In this document: in pieces, positions 57,240 to 64,000 of the stretch
Numbering within the stretch: the stretch's first letter is position 1
How the letters are laid out: each line of letters begins with the position of its first letter
NCBI GenBank assembly: GCA_023548195.1
Contig: JAJHZJ010000121.1
Location: 2,294,220-2,358,219, forward strand
Direction: 5' to 3'
Source of the DNA: Bettongia penicillata ogilbyi
Lineage: Eukaryota > Chordata > Mammalia > Diprotodontia > Potoroidae
DNA: 64,000 nt
Notes under the pieces: model-generated
The model's input: the letters and a program-made list of their open reading frames with translations, nothing else
Databases searched by the model: none
Told to the model about the DNA's origin: nothing
Position numbers and translations under genes: made by a program

Positions 57240-57470
57240 ATGTGTCATAGTGCAAAAAGAGTTGGTCTGGCGGTCAGGAAGGGACCTTGGTTTAAATATT
57301 ACCTGTAACTGTGAGACTATGGGCAACGTGATGAGCCTCTCTAAACCTCAGTCTTCTCATCTGTAAAACAGAGATAATAAAAAGCCCTATTGCACAGTAA
57401 GGAGCAACTGAAATAAATAGCACCTTGCAAAGTTTAAAGGCCTATAGATATACGGGACATTATCATTCTA
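57240..57470 (+). repeat. MIR SINE
   Basis: Sense: 'agtgcaaaaagagttggtct', 'gtcttctcatctgtaaaaca', 'ccttgcaaagtttaaaggcc'. Confidence 0.7.
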
Positions 57471-57539
57471 AAACCACTCACCATTAGTCCACAAGCATTC
57501 ATTAAACACATTCTGTGTGCTTGAGTAGGTAAAAGAGAC

Positions 57540-57785
57540 TGTCTTTTGCCTCATTTCTTACCTAGCCTTAATCACTGGTCAGGTGTTGCCTCAGACAAAT
57601 CAAGACCTTAGCTTACAAAGGCCAAGGTCTCCCACTGCATCTAGGGTCACCTCCAGTAGTCCTGATCCAGGTCTTGTCACTGCACCCAGATGGCTTTGGA
57701 GGAGAGAGTGAGGCTAGTGACTGTACAGCCCTGCCTCACATAAATCCAACTGACTAGCAAGTTAAGACATCACTTTACCTGGAAA
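57540..57785 (+). repeat. Module of the composite SINE, without the tRNA head
   Basis: 'gccaaggtctcccactgcat', 'gggtcacctccagtagtcct', 'cacccagatggctttggagg', 'agagtgaggctagtgactgt'. It aligns to the 3' module of the SINEs at 6926 and 21112, but its 5' extension ('cagacaaatcaagaccttag') is different. Confidence 0.7.
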
Positions 57786-57974
57786 CACCACCATGTCTTT
57801 GTTCCACCTTCTCTATCACCAGCTCTGCTTCCTTTACAGGCCCCTCTTCTACTTCCTGACTCCTTCAGGAGTGTATGCCCCAAGGGTGCACACCTCAGCT
57901 CTCTTCTCTTCCTTTCTCACCGGACAATCGTATTCATTCCCATTCCTTCAACAAGCCCCTCTGGGCAATAACAA

Positions 57975-58212
57975 AGAGGTAGAATGGGTCCATGCCAACT
58001 TGGAGCCAGGAAACCTGGGTTAACATTCTACCTTATCTATATGATCATAGGCAAATCACAATCTCTCAGAGTCTCAGTTTCCTCCTAAGTAAAATGAAGA
58101 TAATAGTACTTTCACAACCTTCCTCCTAGAGCTAAGATAGGTAAGGAAAGAAAGCACTTCAAAATTCTTTTAAGAGATATGTAAATGTGTCCTGTGGTTA
58201 TTATTAATGGTG
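57975..58212 (+). repeat. MIR SINE
   Basis: Sense: 'aaacctgggttaacattcta', 'gtctcagtttcctcctaagt', 'aaaatgaagataatagtact'. Confidence 0.75.
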
Positions 58213-58334
58213 CTCAAGAACAGAGAGGGAAATTAGAAACACTGCTTCTTCCATATGCTTTAATCTAAGGAATCAAAAAGGAAAGATAAAATGATCTCGC
58301 CAATCAACCTGACACGGAATCATCCTCATCATCA

Positions 58335-58562
58335 ATTTATGGCACTTTTAAAGTTTGCAAAACATTTCAATTAAATTCTCTCATTTCAGCCTCACAAGAA
58401 TCCCGGGGGGGCAGAAATCATATATTATACTCATTTTTCAGATGAGGAACCTGAAGATCTGAGAGGTGAAGTGACTTGCCCATGGTTACCCAACTATGAA
58501 GTATCAGATGTGGGATCTGAAACTCTGGTTGTCCTGTCTCCAAATTCAGCATCCTCTCCAAA
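58335..58562 (-). repeat. MIR SINE
   Basis: Antisense: 'taaagtttgcaaaacatttc', 'ctcatttcagcctcacaaga', 'cagatgaggaacctgaagat', 'gaagtgacttgcccatggtt'. Confidence 0.8.
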
Positions 58563-58894
58563 ATTTTGATACCTATAGTCTTCTAGCAGACTGTCTTCAC
58601 TCTTTCCTTTGCAATCCTTCCCTTCTCAAACTTCCCCAGAGCCCAGCATATCAGGTAGAAGGAAGAAAAGAAAAAGTTACATACATGCAAAAGCAAATGG
58701 TGTCAGTCCTCCTGGAGTTTAAAGTTACAGAGGCTTACATAAAATTGACCTATGGGTTATTCAAATGTTGGAGAAATTTAGGCATATGGTGACAGAAGTA
58801 ATTAAAAGGGGAAAAGTCTCCTTAGGTCTTTGTCTACTGTCAGCAATTGGTTCAACATAAACACGATGTTTTTAAAAAATTACGTTGAGTTTAA

Positions 58895-59345
58895 GACAGT
58901 CCCTTTCTCTCTTCCCAGACTTATGGCATGATACTCCCCTCTACAACCCAATGACAATCGTCTCCGTAGTGTTGCTGTTGCCCACAAAAGACTTTCCATC
59001 TTCCAACATTTTCATTGGCTGTGCTCCAAGCCTGGAATTCTCTCCCTCCTCACCTCAGTATCCTAGCTTCTCTTGACTTCCTTGGTGTCTTAGCCAAAAT
59101 TACAGCTTCTGAAAGAAACTTTTCCCTGTCCTAAATGTTTGTGTTAATGTTAATACACTCTGAAAGTATCTCAAATTTATCTTACATATATCTCGTTTGT
59201 ATACTAGGTTTGCATACAGTCTTGCCCATTAGACTGTGAACTCCTAGAGGCAGAGATTGGTTTTGCCTTTCTTATTATCAACCAGTGCTTAGCATAGTGC
59301 AGAGCACACTGAAGGAGTTTAATAAATGCTTGTTGACTTGATTTC
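58895..59345 (+). repeat. L2 LINE 3' end
   Basis: Sense: 'ccaagcctggaattctctcc', 'agcttctcttgacttccttg', 'cccattagactgtgaactcc', 'agtgcttagcatagtgcaga', 'tttaataaatgcttgttgac'. Confidence 0.8.
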
Positions 59346-60045
59346 TGAAGCAATCATCATGGTATCATAGGAACAAGGAGTCAAGCAATGTTTCTGACAA
59401 TCAGTTACAATGCGATTCTAACAAAAGAAGACAGGATTTAGTTATGTTACATTAACAAGGTTACTGTGATATAGCCTTGATGGAGTGGTAGTATTATGGA
59501 ATGCGTATGCCTGTCATTAACAAACGAAGGCAGTTGGAAGTCAGCCTACACTGGGGTTGATTCTTTCAATGGACTTCTTAAAAAACAAAATCTAAGTTTT
59601 TAAGTGGAAGCTGGTAAGGGATGAGGGGAGGCAGAGAAGGTAAAGAAGAGCACATGTAAGGAATCAAAACATAAAAATTCTGTGAAATCAGGAAAAAGGA
59701 AGCTTACTTTGGCAATAGATAAGCTGTGCTGGTGTGTGGAGGGGGACCTGACAATGTTGCAAGAGAATATGAAAATTGGGATTTATCTTTGTGGAAAGAA
59801 GGGTAACTGACAGAGATTACAAGAGAAGAGTCAACTTGGCAAAAACTGAATCAGCAGGGATAAAATTTAAAAGTGTAGCAGATGGCAGAGGTCAGAAGTG
59901 AGGCAGAGAGTACATTTTTATCTCTAATAAGGGCACATATGATCACACTGTGGTAACAGGATTGTTATTTATCCAACCTGATCCTATCAAGTTTTCCAAA
60001 TAATCTTTGATTTGCTGTCAGAAGTGACTAGTAAACTGAGGCAAT
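59346..60045. other. Unassigned DNA
   Basis: No recognised family. A short U4-like stretch near 59483 was considered and rejected. Confidence 0.45.
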
Positions 60046-60049
60046 CTTT

Positions 60050-60155
60050 AACTATTAGACTATAAACTCCTTGAAAGCAAGGTCTGAGTTTTATCTCTCT
60101 GTCTCCCCAGCACCTTCCATATTGTCTGTATTTAAACATTTCCTGAACTGAATTT
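60050..60155 (+). repeat. L2 LINE 3' tail
   Basis: 'attagactataaactccttg', 'ctctgtctccccagcacctt'. Confidence 0.65.
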
Positions 60156-60337
60156 GAAATGCAGATGGAAGCCAGACACTGAAAGAGACATTTCAGAATA
60201 TACACAAGAAATTTTCAGTGACTAGGGCCATGATAAAATGCCTATTATGAATTTCTAGTCAGGGACATCTGTACATTTTCAGAAAATGGGTAAATTAACC
60301 CAGCACAGCTCCAAAACTAACCATTTGCTACAGTAAC

Positions 60338-60548
60338 AAAGGAAGGGAAGGAGAAGAGGAGAGGCCGAAGGAGAGAGAAAGACACAGAGGGAGGAAAGGA
60401 GGAAGGAAGGAGGGAAGGAAAAAAGGGAAAGGAAGGAAAGGGAAGGGAAGAAAGGCATGAAGGAAGGACAAAAAAGGGAGAGGGAAAAGAAAGAAGGAAA
60501 GAAGAGAGGGGGAGGGAAAGAGAGGAAGGAAAAGTAGGAAGGGGGAAG
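60338..60548. repeat. GGAA/GGGA purine low-complexity block
   Basis: Strand-asymmetric A/G sequence of irregular GGAA and GGGA units. The 130-codon minus frame across it is Phe/Ser/Pro/Leu-rich and an artefact of the repeat. Confidence 0.9.
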
Positions 60549-60879
60549 GTTTACATCATTTTTTTCATACAATTTGTATACTTCTGACAACTCAAAAGAC
60601 AGATATACATCAAATGTCAAAAACAAGCTCTTAGTTATCCAAAAAATCAGAAAAGTACTTGATAACTTCAACAGAGAACAATCCTAAACCACAGACTAAT
60701 AAGTACAAAACCAAAGAACTCATCTACCTAAGTGAACTGGCCACATATTCTGTTGCCTAATATTCCAAATTGTATAGATCAGTTGTATCCAAAAGAAGTT
60801 TCTGTTATTCAATAGACTGGAGCCATTTAGTCACTCAACTCCAGTCAAGTATGGCACAGAAAAGGGAAAGGAAGAAGAT
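60549..60879. other. Unassigned DNA
   Basis: No recognised family or gene. Confidence 0.5.
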
Positions 60880-61028
60880 TCAGACTCAGAATTGTCTGAG
60901 TTGAAAGGAAGTTTCAATTTTACGGATGGAAACCCAGGTCTAGAGAAATCATACAGCAAGTGAAAGAGACGAATCTAGAACCAAGGTCTCTGGCTTCCCA
61001 GTCCAGTGCTCTTTCCTCTATATTTTAC
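60880..61028 (-). repeat. MIR-related SINE (THER1/MON1-type)
   Basis: 'gagttgaaaggaagtttcaa', 'tttacggatggaaacccagg', 'ccagtccagtgctctttcct'. Confidence 0.6.
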
Positions 61029-61529
61029 TGAATGAATCTGGTGCAGTCAATGGTCATGTTAGGATGCTAGCAGAGTCAGGCAAAATCTGCTTGTCCAACA
61101 CTATCAGTCCTGCAGAGATTCCATTCTGGGGCATCTATTTGGTGGAAGTCAGGTAATTACTAACAGCAACCACATTAGACCCAAAAAGTAACCCACTGCA
61201 GCTCCAGTCTCTGATCCAGTTCAAAGCTGGGACTCTGGATTTAAACCTATTTACCTTGAATTATATATTTTTATTTTCACAGGTATTGACCCAAGATAGT
61301 TTGGCCCCACAACACACCAGCAAATTTTCTCTCCTGTCTTCACACACTAAAGCAGACGGACTGCTATGCTGACAGCTGTTGCATAAATATTTAGCTACAT
61401 ATCAAACTTTCTTACCCTGACTGCCAGAATATCTATAAATTGTTAGTACATCATGACACACAGGGCCATGAAGACAAAGTAATGTTCCCTGCACTAACTA
61501 ATTAAAATTAGAATTTGTAGAGGGGAGGG
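61029..61529. other. Unassigned DNA
   Basis: No recognised family or gene. Confidence 0.5.
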
Positions 61530-61916
61530 GGGTGAACACATGATAAGAAAGGAATTCCAGCCTTCAAGAAACTTAAGGAAGATATGGTACATAGAAAAGT
61601 AAGTACACTACAAGGAAGAATATATTAGTTGGAAAAGAGAAAAGTAGGGTACTATGAAAAGTCATTTATAGCTTGAAAAAGGGGAAAAACTCAACATGCA
61701 TTTTGCCTAACAGACACACTAGAGGAAACAAACAGACAAATCAAGGAGGGTTTCATGGAAGAAACAGTACTGGGGCTAGCACTTGTGGTTCCATAGTACT
61801 CTAACAAGACTGAGATGGAAGAGAAGACTTAAGGATGCAATAAGAACACCCCAATCTGACTGTACAGAGTATGTGGGAAGGAGTAGTATCAGATAAGATT
61901 TGAAAGATATGTTGGA

Positions 61917-62197
61917 TCAGACATGGTGGCACACACTTGTAATCCTACCATGGGGGAGGGTTGGGCCTGGTAGATCACTTGAGCTTGGGAGTTTTGAGCT
62001 GTAATGGGCCAAGTTGTTCAAGTGTCTGCAATAAATTCAACACCAATATGGTAAACCCCCTGGGATGGGATGGCATGGCAACCAGGGCGCCTAAGGAGAG
62101 GAGAACTGACCCAGGTCAGAAACAAAACCGATCAAAGCTGGTCAGTAATGGGATTGGACTCATGAGTGGCCACACTTCACTTGGAGCATGAGTGAGA
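61917..62197 (+). pseudogene. RN7SL pseudogene: 7SL (SRP) RNA retropseudogene, nearly full length
   Basis: The sequence follows 7SL RNA from end to end. The 5' Alu domain has 'catggtggcacacacttgta', 'gtagatcacttgagcttggg' and 'gagttttgagctgtaatggg'. The S domain has 'caacaccaatatggtaaacc', 'gcgcctaaggagaggagaac', 'tgacccaggtcagaaacaaa' and 'gtcagtaatgggatt'. The 3' Alu strand has 'gagtggccacacttcac'. Many substitutions, mostly at CpG sites, and lost pairing rule out a working SRP RNA. It has an A-rich/purine tail and a perfect 14-bp TSD, 'aaagatatgttgga', at 61903-61916 and 62682-62695. This is the signature of LINE-mediated retroposition. It landed in an antisense L2. Confidence 0.93.
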
Positions 62198-62681
62198 AGA
62201 AAACAGGATGGAGAGAGGATGGAAATAGATGGGAAGGAAAAGGATAGGAAGGAAGGAAGGAAGGAAGGAAGGAAGGAAGGAAGGAAGGAAGGAAGGAAGG
62301 AGGGAGGAAGGAAGGAAGGAAGGAGGGAGGGAGGGAGAAAGGGAGGGAGGGAGGGAGGGAGGAAGGAAGGAGGGAGGGAGGGAGGGAGGGAGGAAGGAAG
62401 GGAGGAAGGAAGGAAGGAAGGAAGAAAGGAAGGAAGGAAGGAAGGAGGGAGGGAGGGAGGGAAGGAGGGAAGGAGGGAAGAAGGAAGGAAGGAAGGAGGG
62501 AGGAAGGAAGGAAGGAAGGAAGGGAGGAAGGAGGGAAGGAGGGAAGGAGGGAAGAAGGAAGGAAGGAAGGAGGAAGGAAGGAAGGAAGGAAGGAAGGAAG
62601 GAAGGAAGGAAGGAAGGAAGGAAGGAAGGAAGGAAGGAAGGAAGGAAGGAAAAAGAAAAGGGGAAGGGAAAAGGAAAAAGA
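62198..62681. repeat. GGAA/GGGA array grown from the 7SL tail
   Basis: It begins with a mixed purine tail ('agaaaacaggatggagagag'). From 62248 to about 62652 it is almost entirely GGAA, GGGA and GGAAGGGA units, ending 'aaaagaaaaggggaagggaa'. It lies between the 7SL body and the right-hand TSD, so it arose inside the retroposed copy. Reading frames of 186 and 162 codons through it encode only Gly/Arg/Lys/Glu repeats and are artefacts. Confidence 0.95.
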
Positions 62682-62814
62682 AAAGATATGTTGGAGCTAG
62701 ATTATGGAGGGACTTGAATTCCTGGAGGAAAAAAAATGGATTTTATTCTTAGGCAACAGGAAATCACAAACAATTTTTAAAACTAGAGGTAACATGATCA
62801 AATTGTGTGTGGCA

Positions 62815-62998
62815 TAGTGAAAAGTTTATTGGATTTGAAGTAAATTCATCTGGGTTTGAAGACCAGCTCTGCTGCTTGCCACCTTCAAAATCCTGGGGAA
62901 GACATTTCACCTCACAAGGCCTCAGTTTCCTCATCTGTATAATGAAGGAATTGGACCAGATGGTCTCTAAAGTCTCTTCAGGCTCTAAATATATGATC
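62815..62998 (+). repeat. MIR-related SINE (THER1/MON1-type)
   Basis: Sense, well preserved: 'tagtgaaaagtttattggat', 'ctcagtttcctcatctgtat', 'ggaattggaccagatggtct', 'ctcttcaggctctaaatata'. Inserted in the antisense L2. Confidence 0.85.
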
Positions 62999-63689
62999 AT
63001 GTAGATCTATAAAATGAACTGAAGGGAAAGGTCTGACATTAGGGAAATCATTTTGTATGATTTTACAATAATAGTTCATGGGAGAAGTTATGAAGACCTA
63101 AACTAAGAAAAAAGAGGGAATCACATTTAAAAGATATAATGGAAGGAGAGTGAATGAAAATTGAACACTGATTATACGTGGTGGATAGGGAAGCAATTAA
63201 AGATGAACCTGAGGTCTCAATCTTGGTTGACCAATAGAATGGATTTTCATCTAATATAAATGAGCAGGAGTCAAATTTTAGAAGGAAGATAAGGAGTTTT
63301 GTTTTGGCATAGTGAGTTTGAGTTAATGGTGAGCTCTCCAAATGGAGACATGCAGCAAGCTGTGAACATATGAGGATAGAGCTCATGAGATACGAAGAGG
63401 TTAGTACTAACGATGCAGACTTCAGAGTCACATGCATAGATATGATAGTTAAAGATGGGAAGTAGCTGAGACTTCTGAAAAAAAGACTGTACAATCTTGA
63501 CCTCAGGAAGATGAGGAAATAGACCACCCTCATTTATGAGAGAGGTGGGTTACCATGGGAACAGAATTTTGCATAAGCTGTCAAACATTCTAGGGGACAG
63601 TTAGTTTTGCTTAAACTTTTTCCTTTTTAATTACAAGAAAAGGCTCATGGGAAGGTGAAGTGTGAGGGGAAAGATTTGAGGCAAGGAGT

Positions 63690-63735
63690 TAGCCAAAAAT
63701 TGCAGTGATATAAAAACAAAAGACATCAATAATTA
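63690..63735 (+). mobile_element. Possible L1 3' tail remnant
   Basis: 'gatataaaaacaaaagacat' followed by 'caataattag' matches a phrase also near the end of the L1 at 10176-10860. Very short, so uncertain. Confidence 0.35.
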
Positions 63736-63784
63736 GAGGGACAGAAACAGGTAAGTGGGGAAAAGTTCACCACAACTGCTAATT

Positions 63785-64000
63785 AACCATGACCCACCCC
63801 TATTCAAAAACGTTTCATAGCTAAATACTGTCTCTATAATAAAAAGCAAACCCTTTTAGCCTTGGCACTAAAGCCCTCTACAATCTGACTCCACCTTTCC
63901 AGCTTTATATCACAGTATTCCCTTTTATATGTCTACACTGAAGTCAAATGGGGCTGCTAGATATTCCCAAAATTCAACATGTTCATGCTGCTTCATAAAT
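63785..64000 (+). repeat. L2 LINE, running off the window
   Basis: 'ccacccctattcaaaaacgt', 'ttggcactaaagccctctac', 'aatctgactccacctttcca'. The 3' end lies beyond the window. Confidence 0.7.

Larger units (their letters stand above)
61530..63535 (-). repeat. L2 LINE, antisense, split by a 7SL retropseudogene and a SINE
   Basis: Reading leftwards: 63535-63000 carries degraded L2 ORF2 (the complement of 'gagtttgagttaatggtgag' and 'catgcatagatatgatagtt' is L2 RT C-terminal sequence). 62810-62696 has 'attatggagggacttgaatt' and 'ggtaacatgatcaaattgtg'. 61902-61530 has the 3' region ('aaggagggtttcatggaaga'). A 156-codon minus frame at 63063-63533 is L2-derived and not a gene. Confidence 0.65.

Noticed and set aside
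59483..59540. U4 snRNA-like stretch ('gagtggtagtattatgg')
   Set aside because: Similarity to U4 covers only about 16-20 bases and then stops; not enough for an snRNA pseudogene call.
60279..60671. 130-codon minus frame rich in Phe, Ser, Pro and Leu
   Set aside because: It is the complement of a purine low-complexity block; composition is an artefact.
62192..62752. Frames of 186 and 162 codons rich in Gly, Arg, Lys and Glu
   Set aside because: They are translations of the GGAA/GGGA array and contain only repeat-encoded residues; no gene.
63063..63533. 156-codon minus frame as a possible gene
   Set aside because: It falls in antisense L2 and represents decayed L2 ORF2, not a host gene.

Overview
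The window is mammalian genomic DNA, almost certainly from a marsupial. It is AT-rich and packed with interspersed repeats. The diagnostic content is marsupial tRNA-derived SINEs (MAR1-type, SINE1-type, and a composite WALLSI-like SINE with a long non-tRNA module), old L2/CR1-clade LINE pieces, MIR and MIR-related SINEs, marsupial L1 fragments, and three copies of a LINE that carries ORF1 but no ORF2 (a 'half-L1', HAL1 architecture). I found no convincing exon, functional RNA gene or CRISPR array. Open reading frames are short, except those inside repeats. The window therefore reads as intergenic DNA or the inside of a large intron. Subfamily names come from memory of consensus sequences and are approximate; boundaries are usually good to about 5-20 bp, and better where a target-site duplication (TSD) was found.

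Layout. 0-9.4 kb: largely unassigned DNA, then L2, MAR1 and composite SINE copies, including a locally duplicated L2-derived block at 4.85/5.46 kb. 9.9-10.9 kb: a small hAT-type element with TIRs and an 8-bp TSD, next to an L1 3' end. 12-18 kb: MIRs interrupted by L2 tails and by a 5'-truncated HAL1 with a 17-bp TSD, a tRNA-Ile-like remnant, and a candidate solitary LTR. 18-22 kb: L2 with an inserted MAR1, a composite SINE with a 13-bp TSD, and an L1 3' end. 22.5-25.4 kb: a full-length minus-strand HAL1 with a perfect 12-bp TSD, inserted at the end of an older hAT element. 25.4-40 kb: scattered MIR, L2 and L1, a long perfect (TC)34 tract, and a 130-bp hairpin element. 40-44 kb: an L2 whose RT region is recognisable, split by a full-length plus-strand HAL1 (perfect 9-bp TSD) that keeps a 292-codon ORF1 frame. 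45-46.7 kb: two oppositely oriented L1 pieces. 49-59 kb: MAR1, MIR and SINE copies and an RTE-like LINE fragment. 61.5-63.5 kb: a minus-strand L2 split by a nearly full-length 7SL (SRP) RNA retropseudogene. The pseudogene's A-rich tail has grown into a ~0.4-kb GGAA/GGGA array, and the whole unit is bracketed by a perfect 14-bp TSD.

No genes work together here. The biology is retrotransposition: L2-class machinery for the old MIR/L2 layer, and L1-type machinery for the younger HAL1, SINE and 7SL insertions. Nested insertions give a readable relative chronology. The most notable items are the HAL1 trio (ORF2 absent in both full-length copies, a YY1-like 5' motif, a shared internal microsatellite), the open ORF1 kept through a net 36-codon deletion, and the 7SL retropseudogene with its expanded purine tail.
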